From NCBI GenBank assembly GCA_014763835.1, contig JACXUQ010000099.1, forward strand, positions 1 through 5,637: a stretch of DNA of 5,637 bases, in the 5' to 3' direction. Under the pieces are notes generated by a model that made no database searches, was not told the DNA's origin, and saw only the letters and a program-made list of their open reading frames with translations. The position numbers were made by a program, and so were the translations under genes. This DNA comes from Thiotrichales bacterium (GTDB lineage: Bacteria; Pseudomonadota; Gammaproteobacteria; Thiomicrospirales; Thiomicrospiraceae). Below, piece by piece: positions 1-5,637 of the stretch (position 1 is its first letter; the number at the start of each line of letters is the position of its first letter).

Positions 1-935
1 ACCAGCTTGCGCGTCGCCTCGTCAATGACCGCCAGGTTGCGCAATGTCTGGCTGCTCACCTGCGCCACACTTTCACCGGTTACCAGCGCATCAATGCCCA
101 TCTGGTCGGCGACCTTCTCCGCCGCCATCAGCATCAGACGTTTCAACGTCACGCCCATATAACTCTCATGGGTGGCGCGGAAAATTTCCGCCACCACCGC
201 GTCAAACGGCACACTCACAAACTGCACGCGATGCGACGCACCAAAGCGGCTCCACAAATATAACGCCACCTGCTTCACGCCGATCTCATGCGCCGCGCCG
301 CCCAAATTGAAGAAAATAAAATGGGTTTTAATGCCGCGTTTCATCGTCAGATAACTGGCAATGGTCGAATCGAACCCGCCGGACATCAAGGACAACAACT
401 CACCCTGCGAGCCCATCGGAAAACCACCCAAGCCGCGATGGCGTGCGGAAACGATATTGATCTCTTCATTATGGATTTCGATTTCAATCTTGACCTCGGC
501 GTGATCCAAATCCACTCTTAACGGCTTGCCGCGCGTACAAATTTCCCCGCCGATAAAACGCTCCGCCTCAAACGAATTAAACGCATGCTGGCCACTGCGG
601 CGGGCGCGCACCACAAAGGTCTTGCCCTCCACCCACGGCACCACCACCTCGGCCACTTGGTCGGCAATCGCCTGCAGCTCCCTGCCCACGGTAAACTGCA
701 TCACTTCCAACACCTGCTCCACACCGGGCGTTTGCGTCAGCACGCGGCGTACGGAATCCGCCAAGACATCATCACACTGCACCTCGATCTTGTCCCAAAA
801 GCGCTTCTGTTGAATTTCCGGACTGATGCGCTGCAACAAGGTGCGCAGATTGTCGTTCAACTGGCTCACCATCTTTTTCTTAACGGTATCGCCCTTGATC
901 ATGATTTCCGGAAACAACTTCACAATAAACTTCAT
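1..935 (-). CDS. thiI: tRNA 4-thiouridine sulfurtransferase ThiI (partial, C-terminus off the left edge)
   Basis: ThiI adenylates and then thiolates uridine 8 of tRNA, and in many bacteria also passes sulfur to thiamine thiazole synthesis; it is cytoplasmic. The minus-strand reading starts at ATG 935-933 with MKFIVKLFPEIMIKG, the typical ThiI N-terminus, and stays open for 311 codons to the window edge. The N-terminal ferredoxin-like and THUMP regions occupy about residues 1-165. The PP-loop SGGFDS lies at residues 185-190, putting its Asp at 189 as in the E. coli enzyme. The family block GGAAHEIGVKQVALYLW starts at residue 212, and TGESVAQVSSQTLRNL lies near the cut end. E. coli ThiI has about 482 residues, so some 170 are missing, including the catalytic disulfide cysteines and any rhodanese domain; whether this ThiI has a rhodanese domain cannot be seen. 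The start is supported by GGTGAG (946-941) five bases upstream. The gene diverges from fbp and is not functionally linked to it. Confidence 0.96.
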   Translation of the reverse strand, partial: MKFIVKLFPEIMIKGDTVKKKMVSQLNDNLRTLLQRISPEIQQKRFWDKIEVQCDDVLADSVRRVLTQTPGVEQVLEVMQFTVGRELQAIADQVAEVVVPWVEGKTFVVRARRSGQHAFNSFEAERFIGGEICTRGKPLRVDLDHAEVKIEIEIHNEEINIVSARHRGLGGFPMGSQGELLSLMSGGFDSTIASYLTMKRGIKTHFIFFNLGGAAHEIGVKQVALYLWSRFGASHRVQFVSVPFDAVVAEIFRATHESYMGVTLKRLMLMAAEKVADQMGIDALVTGESVAQVSSQTLRNLAVIDEATRKL

Positions 936-998
936 AACAACTCACCATGGGACAAGACCAAGACTTTCTGGGCCTTCAACGTAAAAATTTTGCGGCCT

Positions 999-1004
999 AT
1001 TTTA
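999..1004 (-). promoter_or_regulatory. possible -10 element for thiI
   Basis: On the minus strand this hexamer reads TAAAAT, five of six matches to the sigma70 -10 consensus, about 65 bases upstream of the thiI start. No convincing -35 lies 16-18 bases further upstream (the region reads CAAAAA), so this is a weak call. It overlaps a possible plus-strand -10 (TATTTT, 998-1003), which would make divergent transcription mutually exclusive if both are real. Confidence 0.25.
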
Positions 1005-1009
1005 ACAAG

Positions 1010-1053
1010 GCCGGGCAGGAGTTTTTGATGAAGTTGTACCTTTTTGGCCCGGC
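1010..1053. repeat. inverted repeat GCCGGGC/GCCCGGC in the thiI-fbp intergenic region
   Basis: GCCGGGC (1010-1016) is perfectly complementary to GCCCGGC (1047-1053), with 30 bases between the arms. The repeat brackets the proposed fbp -35 and ends just before its -10. Shorter GGCC-based arms nearby (971-976, 994-998, 1008-1012) could pair with the left arm instead. It may be an operator, alternative leader structures of an upstream transcript, or chance in a short GC-rich patch. Confidence 0.4.
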
Positions 1054-1063
1054 GTGGTAGAAT
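1034..1063 (+). promoter_or_regulatory. candidate sigma70 promoter of fbp (extended -10)
   Basis: The -10 TAGAAT (1058-1063) matches the consensus at five of six positions and is directly preceded by TGG, an extended -10 motif. A poor -35, TTGTAC (1034-1039), lies 18 bases upstream. Transcription would begin near 1070 and leave a leader of about 55 bases before the fbp start at 1125. An alternative pair is TTGACG (1063-1068), a good -35, with weak A/T-rich hexamers around 1084-1090. Either would serve fbp; the sequence does not decide between them. Confidence 0.45.
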
Positions 1064-1091
1064 TGACGCAATTTTGTTTTCGTTAAATATC

Positions 1092-1109
1092 CACTTTAAA
1101 ACACTTTAA
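1092..1109 (+). repeat. 8-bp direct repeat CACTTTAA with a 10-bp period
   Basis: CACTTTAA occurs at 1092-1099 and again at 1102-1109, exactly one helical turn apart. It lies in the fbp leader, just upstream of the ribosome binding site. Same-face spacing fits a regulator site, but two A/T-rich octamers can also arise by chance. Confidence 0.5.
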
Positions 1110-1124
1110 GAAGAGAGCCTCTCG

Positions 1125-2096
1125 ATGAAAAGACTAGACCAAGTATTGGCGGCAGACGGCATTCCAGCGGAACTGGAGCTGGTAATCGACCACATCATGA
1201 TCGCGTGTAAAGATATCGCTTACAAATTGGGCCAAGGTGAACTAGCCGGTATTTTGGGCGCCACCGAAGACCAGAACGTTCAAGGTGAAACCCAAAAGAA
1301 ACTGGACGTTATCTCTAACGACCTGTTGAAAGACATCCTGGTTTCAAACCCTTACGTTCGCGGCATCGCTTCTGAAGAAGAAAACTACACGGTAGCCGGT
1401 AACGCTAACGGCAAATACCTGGTCACTTTCGATCCACTAGACGGTTCTTCAAACATCGACGTTAACCTGTCTGTTGGTACGATCTTCTCTGTACTGGAAG
1501 CCAAAGACAACCGTCCTGGCGACGACCAGGAAGTATTCCTGCAAAACGGCCGCAACCAGGTTGCTGCGGGTTACGTATTGTACGGCCCATCCGTTATTCT
1601 GGTGATGACAACTGGCAAAGGCGTGAACTTCTTTACGCTGGACACTAACATCGGTGAGTTCGTATTGACCAAGTCAAACGTACAAATCCCGGCTGACACG
1701 GCTGAATTCGCGATCAACATGTCTAACCAGCGCTTCTGGGAACCAGAAATGAAACAGTACATCGACGACTGTTTGAAAGGTGAAGAAGGCCCATTGGCCA
1801 AGCGTTACAACATGCGCTGGGTTGCGTCAATGGTCGCTGAAGTTCACCGCATTCTGGTACGTGGCGGTATCTTCATGTACCCATACGACACGCGCGAGCC
1901 TTCAAAAGCCGGTAAATTGCGTCTGATGTACGAAGGCAATCCAATGTCTATGTTGGTTGAACAAGCAGGTGGTGCTTCTTCTACTGGCCGTATGGACATC
2001 ATGGATGTTGCCCCTAAAGGCATCCACGACCGCGTACCGGTTGTACTAGGTTCTAAAAACGAAGTTGCAAAAGTCGTCGCTTACCACACTAAATAA
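1125..2096 (+). CDS. fbp: Fructose-1,6-bisphosphatase class I
   Basis: The enzyme hydrolyses fructose 1,6-bisphosphate to fructose 6-phosphate and phosphate in gluconeogenesis and, in autotrophs, the Calvin cycle. The 323-residue protein has the usual family length. The metal site is visible as IASEEE (81-86) and DPLDGSSNID (103-112). The family signature GKLRLMYEGNPMS lies at 263-275 with the metal ligand Glu270. EVHR at 239-242 carries the substrate-binding Arg, and EQAGG follows at 279-283. The ATG at 1125 is preceded by the AG-rich tract AAGAAGAGAG ending seven bases upstream. An N-terminal stretch aligns without gaps to the AMP-binding helix of E. coli FBPase but lacks its TGELT residues (see findings). 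Codon use is strongly biased (AAC, GGT, CGT, TCT), suggesting high expression. The gene has its own candidate promoter and terminator. Confidence 0.98.
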   Translation: MKRLDQVLAADGIPAELELVIDHIMIACKDIAYKLGQGELAGILGATEDQNVQGETQKKLDVISNDLLKDILVSNPYVRGIASEEENYTVAGNANGKYLVTFDPLDGSSNIDVNLSVGTIFSVLEAKDNRPGDDQEVFLQNGRNQVAAGYVLYGPSVILVMTTGKGVNFFTLDTNIGEFVLTKSNVQIPADTAEFAINMSNQRFWEPEMKQYIDDCLKGEEGPLAKRYNMRWVASMVAEVHRILVRGGIFMYPYDTREPSKAGKLRLMYEGNPMSMLVEQAGGASSTGRMDIMDVAPKGIHDRVPVVLGSKNEVAKVVAYHTK

Positions 2097-2116
2097 GCTA
2101 AAGACCTTTCGCTTTC

Positions 2117-2148
2117 AAACACCCGCGACTCTGCGGGTGTTTTGCTTT
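2117..2148 (+). terminator. intrinsic terminator after fbp
   Basis: AAACACCCGC (2117-2126) pairs perfectly with GCGGGTGTTT (2133-2142) around the six-base loop GACTCT. The run TTTTGCTTT (2140-2148) forms the U-tract. It starts 20 bases after the fbp stop codon and should largely separate fbp from ppa transcription. Confidence 0.88.
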
Positions 2149-2178
2149 AAACCGAATTCATTTGCGATTTAAAAACTC

Positions 2179-2206
2179 AGCAGGCCGGGTAGCTACCACG
2201 CCTGCT
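2179..2206 (+). promoter_or_regulatory. symmetrical hairpin in the ppa leader
   Basis: AGCAGGC (2179-2185) pairs with GCCTGCT (2200-2206). Inside lies a 2x2 mismatch and then the 10-bp palindrome GGTAGCTACC (2188-2197), so the RNA could form a 7-bp outer stem, a small internal loop and a 3-bp inner stem with an AGCT loop. As DNA it is a nested dyad suited to a dimeric regulator. It ends nine bases before the ppa ribosome binding site. It is followed by TTAAT, not a U-run, so it is a poor terminator. I see no clear sigma70 promoter for ppa around it. Confidence 0.5.
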
Positions 2207-2227
2207 TAATAGCATAAGGAAAATACT

Positions 2228-2758
2228 ATGGGCTACGCAGCAGTTCCGGCAGGAAAAGACCTTCCAAACGACATTAACGTCATTATCGAAATCCCGGCTT
2301 TCGCCTCACCAATCAAATACGAAGTCGACAAAGACACGGATCTGGTTTGGGTTGACCGCATCCAGGGCGCAACCATGCAATACCCTGCTAACTACGGTTA
2401 CATCAACCACACTTTGGCGAATGACGGCGATCCGGTTGACGTACTGGTCGTGACTCCACACCCATTGATGATCGGCTCAGTCATCCGCTGCCGCCCGATC
2501 GGCATCCTGAAAATGACCGACGACGGCGGTGAAGATGCGAAAGTCGTGGCCGTACCGGTCGACAAACTGACGCCGATCTACAAAAACATCAAAGCCGTGG
2601 AAGACATTCCATTGCTGAAAGAACAGATCGAACACTTCTTCAGCCACTATAAAGCGCTTGAGCCAGGCAAATGGGTCAAGATCGACGGCTGGGGGGATGT
2701 TGAAGTGGCCCGCGCTGAAATTATGGCCGGTGTAAAACAGTACCAAGAAAAAGCCTAA
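2228..2758 (+). CDS. ppa: Inorganic pyrophosphatase, family I
   Basis: This cytoplasmic Mg-dependent enzyme hydrolyses pyrophosphate to two phosphates, making nucleic acid, amino-acyl-tRNA and other biosyntheses irreversible. The protein has 176 residues, as in E. coli, and aligns almost end to end with it. The family signature DGDPVDV is at 66-72 with the metal ligands Asp66, Asp68 and Asp71. Asp98, Asp103 and Lys105 match further active-site residues, as do Lys30, Arg44, Tyr56 and the pair Tyr141-Lys142. VPAGKDLP at the N-terminus is also typical. AAGGA (2216-2220) lies seven bases before the ATG and fixes the start. The gene is bounded by terminators on both sides, so it is probably monocistronic, possibly with some read-through from fbp. 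Family I enzymes are usually hexameric in bacteria. Confidence 0.98.
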   Translation: MGYAAVPAGKDLPNDINVIIEIPAFASPIKYEVDKDTDLVWVDRIQGATMQYPANYGYINHTLANDGDPVDVLVVTPHPLMIGSVIRCRPIGILKMTDDGGEDAKVVAVPVDKLTPIYKNIKAVEDIPLLKEQIEHFFSHYKALEPGKWVKIDGWGDVEVARAEIMAGVKQYQEKA

Positions 2759-2782
2759 GCGTTCATCCGCAATTTCACGGCC

Positions 2783-2807
2783 AAAGCCCCTTAAACGGGG
2801 CTTTTTT
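2783..2807 (+). terminator. intrinsic terminator after ppa
   Basis: AAAGCCCC (2783-2790) pairs with GGGGCTTT (2797-2804) around the loop TTAAAC, with a run of six T at 2802-2807. It begins 24 bases after the ppa stop codon and is a textbook rho-independent terminator separating ppa from ppc. Confidence 0.93.
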
Positions 2808-2842
2808 ATGCCCTGAAATCCCCCATCCTTATAAAGACTTTC

Positions 2843-2871
2843 TTAACGACGCCTAATAATTCTGATATAAT
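2843..2871 (+). promoter_or_regulatory. sigma70 promoter of ppc with perfect extended -10
   Basis: TATAAT (2866-2871) is a perfect -10 and is preceded by TGA (2863-2865), giving the extended -10 TGATATAAT. The -35 TTAACG (2843-2848) matches four of six consensus bases at the ideal 17-base spacing. Transcription should start near 2878, leaving a leader of about 31 bases before ppc. It sits just downstream of the ppa terminator, as expected for an independent ppc unit. Confidence 0.85.
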
Positions 2872-2908
2872 CCAGGCAATTTTGTTTATGGAAACCGAGA
2901 GTTAAACA

Positions 2909-5637
2909 ATGGCTGCAGAAAAGCGAGATAAGCAACTTAGAGCACGCGTCAAATTACTGGGGAGTCTTCTAGGTGAAATCATTGAAACACAGGTTGGCAA
3001 GCCGGTTTTAGATGCCGTTGAAAAGCTGCGCACAGGCTATATTCAGCTTCATGAAAAAGAAGATGCCGCCTTGCGTGCCGAACTGACGGAATTTATCGCC
3101 CAGCAAACCCCTGAAGATCTGATTCTGATTATCCGCGCGTTCAATATCTACTTCAGCCTGGTCAATCTGGCGGAAGAAGAGCATCAGTATTTCGAGCGCC
3201 AAAGCCAGTTGAAGTCGGACGGCCCATTGTGGGAAGGCTCTGTCTTAAAAACGGTTGAAGGCTTCAAAGAGCAAGGGTTTTCGGCCGACCAGGTTCAGTT
3301 GCTATTGAACAACCTGAACTATATTCCGGTCTTTACCGCGCACCCGACCGAATCCAAGCGCCGCGCCGTCATGGAAAACCTGCGTAAAATCTTCCTGACA
3401 TTCGGCGAGCTGAACGAAGCCGAAGCCTACAACAACCCGTACGCACAGGAAGAAGTCATCAAAAAACTGCAATATCAGATTCAGGTATTGTGGAAAACCG
3501 ACGAAGTGCGCCGCCAGAAGCCGACCGTTGAAGACGAAATCCGTAACGGCATCTACTATTTCCGCCAATCGTTGTTCACAGCCGTACCGCAGGTTTACCG
3601 CTACATGGAACGTGCTCTGGCCCGTTACTACCCGGACGACAATATCCAGACCCCTAATTTCCTGACTTTCGGTTCATGGATCGGCGGCGATCGCGACGGC
3701 AACCCCTTTGTCACGCATGATACGACCGTTCATGCCCTGCTGCTGCAAACGCGTTCGGTGCTGTATGAATACCAGAACCGCGTATTCGATTTGAGCCATA
3801 AGCTGACGCACTCCAAATATATCACACCGATCAACCAGGAAGTGCTGAACAAAGCGACCATCGTCGATTCCGCACTATTGGAAAGCGTTTTCAAGAAACG
3901 TCCGGAACGTTTCAAGGATGAACCTTACCGCCGCTTCCTTTACCTGATTCGCGGCCGTCTGCAACACAACCTGAATTATGTCGAAGCCAAGCTGAATGAC
4001 ACCCCGATTGCCAAGAGCCCTTTTGCTTACAGCACTGAAAATGAACTCCTGGCCGACCTGCAGCTGATCCATCAGTCTTTGTGCGAGCACGGCGACGAAA
4101 ATATCGCCAATGCCGACTTGCAGGATCTGATCCGTCTGGTGCAGACCTTCGGTTTCTATTTGATGCGTCTCGACATCCGTCAGGAATCGACGGTGCACAC
4201 CGATGCGGTGGCGGACCTGCTGTCTCACCTGAACATCGACTACAAGTCGCTGTCGGAAGCCGAAAAACTGGAACTGCTGGCAACCCATATCGGCTCTGCA
4301 ACGATTATAGATACCCAGCATATCAAGCTGGAAAAAATGACCAAAGAAGTGCTGGACGTTTTCCATGTGATTCGCAAGATGCGCCGCGAAATCAGTCCGA
4401 AAGCGTTCAACAACTACGTTATTTCGATGACGCATGAAGCCAGCCACGTCATGGAAGTCATGTTCCTGGCACACCAGGCAGGTCTGGCAGGTTACAACGC
4501 CGGCAAACCTTATTGCAATATCCAGATCAGCCCGCTGTTCGAAACCATCGAAGACCTTAAACACATCGTTCCAGTCACCACGGCGCTGTTTGAAAACGAA
4601 ACCTACCGCACCATGCTGCACGCCTCCGGCAACCAGCAAGAGATCATGCTCGGCTATTCCGATTCTGCAAAAGACGGCGGTAACTTGGCGTCGGCCTGGA
4701 ACTTGTATCAGGCGCAACAATCGATTATGGCTTTGGCGGACAGCTACAGCATTCACTGCCGCCTGTTCCACGGCCGTGGCGGCACGGTCGGACGCGGAGG
4801 CGGACCGACTCACCACGCTATTCTGTCGCAACCGACCGGCACCGTGCGCGGCGCCATCAAGTTTACCGAACAGGGCGAAGTGCTGTCGTATAAATACAGC
4901 AATGCCGAAACCGCCATGTATGAACTTTCATTGGGCGTAACCGGCCTGATGAAAGCCAGTACCTGCCTGATCAAACCGGTGAAGCAGGATAATCCGCATC
5001 ATCTGGAAATCATGCAGAAACTGGCCGAACAAGGCGAACAGTGTTTCCGCGAGCTGACCGACCACACCCCCGGTTTCTTCGAATTCTTCTACGAAGCGAC
5101 CCCGGTAACAGAGATCGGCCTGCTGAATATCGGTTCGCGTCCATCGCACCGTAAAAAAGGCAATCTGTCGAAATCGTCGATCCGTGCGATTCCGTGGATT
5201 TTCGGCTGGGCGCAGGCGCGTTTGACCTTCCCGGCATGGCAAGGCACCGGTTTTGCACTGGATAACTGGATCAAGCAACATGGCGATGCCGATCTTAAAG
5301 AGATGTATCAGCAATGGCCGTTCTTCAAAGGTCTGTTGAGCAATATCCAGATGGCGTTGTTCAAAACTGACCTGAAAATCGGCGGCGAATACAGCAAACT
5401 GGCCCAAGACCAGCAGATTGCCCAGAAGATTTACAGCATGATTGCCGACGAACACACCCGTGCCGTTGGTCGTATTCTGGAAGTCAGCGGTAACGAATAC
5501 CTGATGGCGGAAACCCCTGGCTTGGCGCTGTCTTTGAGCCGTCGCACGCCTTATCTGGAACCGCTGAACAATATTCAGGTCGTTGTCCTCAAGCGTTACA
5601 AAAACGCGCAAAGCGAGGAAGACAAATCCGTTTGGCT
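2909..5637 (+). CDS. ppc: Phosphoenolpyruvate carboxylase (partial, last residues off the right edge)
   Basis: PEPC carboxylates PEP with bicarbonate to oxaloacetate and phosphate, the anaplerotic feed for aspartate-family and TCA intermediates. The window holds 909 full codons without a frameshift. In order: TAHPTESKRR with catalytic His145, GSWIGGDRDGNP (255-266), LDIRQES (421-427), the signature IMLGYSDSAKDGG (579-591), and the glycine-rich loop HGRGGTVGRGGGP (621-633) with Arg623 and Arg629. RAIPWIFGWAQARLTFPAW and, near the cut, SLSRRTPYLEPLN follow. E. coli PEPC continues about 40 residues beyond this last motif to a final RNTG, so only a few dozen residues are missing here. Lys819, Arg879 and Arg629 align with aspartate-inhibition residues of the E. 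coli enzyme, so feedback inhibition is likely; the terminal Asn ligand is not in view. The ATG at 2909 is preceded by a weak GAGAG (2897-2901). The strong promoter upstream makes ppc its own unit. Confidence 0.98.
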   Translation, partial: MAAEKRDKQLRARVKLLGSLLGEIIETQVGKPVLDAVEKLRTGYIQLHEKEDAALRAELTEFIAQQTPEDLILIIRAFNIYFSLVNLAEEEHQYFERQSQLKSDGPLWEGSVLKTVEGFKEQGFSADQVQLLLNNLNYIPVFTAHPTESKRRAVMENLRKIFLTFGELNEAEAYNNPYAQEEVIKKLQYQIQVLWKTDEVRRQKPTVEDEIRNGIYYFRQSLFTAVPQVYRYMERALARYYPDDNIQTPNFLTFGSWIGGDRDGNPFVTHDTTVHALLLQTRSVLYEYQNRVFDLSHKLTHSKYITPINQEVLNKATIVDSALLESVFKKRPERFKDEPYRRFLYLIRGRLQHNLNYVEAKLNDTPIAKSPFAYSTENELLADLQLIHQSLCEHGDENIANADLQDLIRLVQTFGFYLMRLDIRQESTVHTDAVADLLSHLNIDYKSLSEAEKLELLATHIGSATIIDTQHIKLEKMTKEVLDVFHVIRKMRREISPKAFNNYVISMTHEASHVMEVMFLAHQAGLAGYNAGKPYCNIQISPLFETIEDLKHIVPVTTALFENETYRTMLHASGNQQEIMLGYSDSAKDGGNLASAWNLYQAQQSIMALADSYSIHCRLFHGRGGTVGRGGGPTHHAILSQPTGTVRGAIKFTEQGEVLSYKYSNAETAMYELSLGVTGLMKASTCLIKPVKQDNPHHLEIMQKLAEQGEQCFRELTDHTPGFFEFFYEATPVTEIGLLNIGSRPSHRKKGNLSKSSIRAIPWIFGWAQARLTFPAWQGTGFALDNWIKQHGDADLKEMYQQWPFFKGLLSNIQMALFKTDLKIGGEYSKLAQDQQIAQKIYSMIADEHTRAVGRILEVSGNEYLMAETPGLALSLSRRTPYLEPLNNIQVVVLKRYKNAQSEEDKSVW

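Noticed and set aside
44..1028. Several plus-strand open frames between 44 and 1028
   Set aside because: They are antisense to thiI, whose minus-strand translation carries the PP-loop and other family motifs without interruption; the plus-strand products are Pro/Ser/His-rich with no family resemblance.
1113..1123. GAGAG-C-CTCTC around the fbp ribosome site as an SD-sequestering hairpin
   Set aside because: With a realistic loop only three base pairs remain, too weak to block translation by itself.
3875..4831. A 318-codon open frame on the minus strand inside ppc
   Set aside because: It lies fully antisense to conserved PEPC sequence; its translation is low-complexity in the way antisense frames of GC-biased genes are, and no ribosome site or family match is apparent.
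4081..4940. Two plus-strand open frames in another frame (4081-4437 and 4434-4940), which could suggest a frameshift in ppc
   Set aside because: The ppc frame itself reads through this whole stretch with conserved motifs before, within and after it, so there is no frameshift and these are shadows.
4928..5611. A 227-codon minus-strand open frame near the right edge
   Set aside because: It is antisense to the intact, conserved C-terminal part of ppc and shows no recognisable domain.
1..5637. Mobile elements, CRISPR arrays, tRNA genes, toxin-antitoxin or novel defence modules
   Set aside because: All long stretches are accounted for by four housekeeping genes; intergenic gaps are under 200 bases and show no tRNA-like folds, repeat-spacer units, transposase motifs or target-site duplications.

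Overview
The window reads as a piece of an ordinary gammaproteobacterial chromosome built around central carbon metabolism. It holds four protein genes: a partial thiI on the minus strand (left edge), then fbp, ppa and a nearly complete ppc on the plus strand (right edge cut). All four are recognisable from their translations and none shows a frameshift or internal stop. The FBPase and the PEP carboxylase resemble proteobacterial autotroph sequences more than enterobacterial ones, and fbp and ppa use the narrow codon set of highly expressed genes (Asn almost always AAC in fbp). I therefore infer a chemolithoautotrophic gammaproteobacterium, possibly of the Thiomicrospira/Hydrogenovibrio/Thiomicrorhabdus group. 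The genus is a guess from protein flavour, not a proven assignment.

Layout. Positions 1-935 (minus) encode the N-terminal 311 residues of ThiI, the tRNA 4-thiouridine sulfurtransferase; the C-terminus runs off the left edge. Positions 936-1124 form a divergent control region between thiI and fbp with candidate promoters in both directions, several GGCC-centred inverted repeats and a 10-bp-spaced direct repeat. Positions 1125-2096 are fbp (class I fructose-1,6-bisphosphatase), closed by a good intrinsic terminator. Positions 2228-2758 are ppa (family I inorganic pyrophosphatase), preceded by a symmetrical leader hairpin and followed by a strong intrinsic terminator. Positions 2822-2908 carry a near-ideal sigma70 extended -10 promoter, and ppc (PEP carboxylase) runs from 2909 past the right edge, missing only its last few dozen residues.

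How the genes fit together. FBPase is the irreversible step of gluconeogenesis and, in autotrophs, regenerates Calvin-cycle intermediates. Pyrophosphatase pulls biosynthetic reactions forward by removing PPi. PEP carboxylase supplies oxaloacetate from PEP plus bicarbonate, the anaplerotic route that autotrophs with an incomplete TCA cycle rely on. The terminators after fbp and ppa and the separate ppc promoter indicate mostly independent transcription units grouped by theme rather than one operon. thiI is functionally unrelated and divergent.

I found no mobile element, CRISPR array, tRNA/rRNA gene or unknown gene system. The points worth a second look are regulatory (the thiI-fbp intergenic region and the ppa leader hairpin) and biochemical (an FBPase whose AMP-site residues look lost, and a PEPC that keeps the visible aspartate-site residues).
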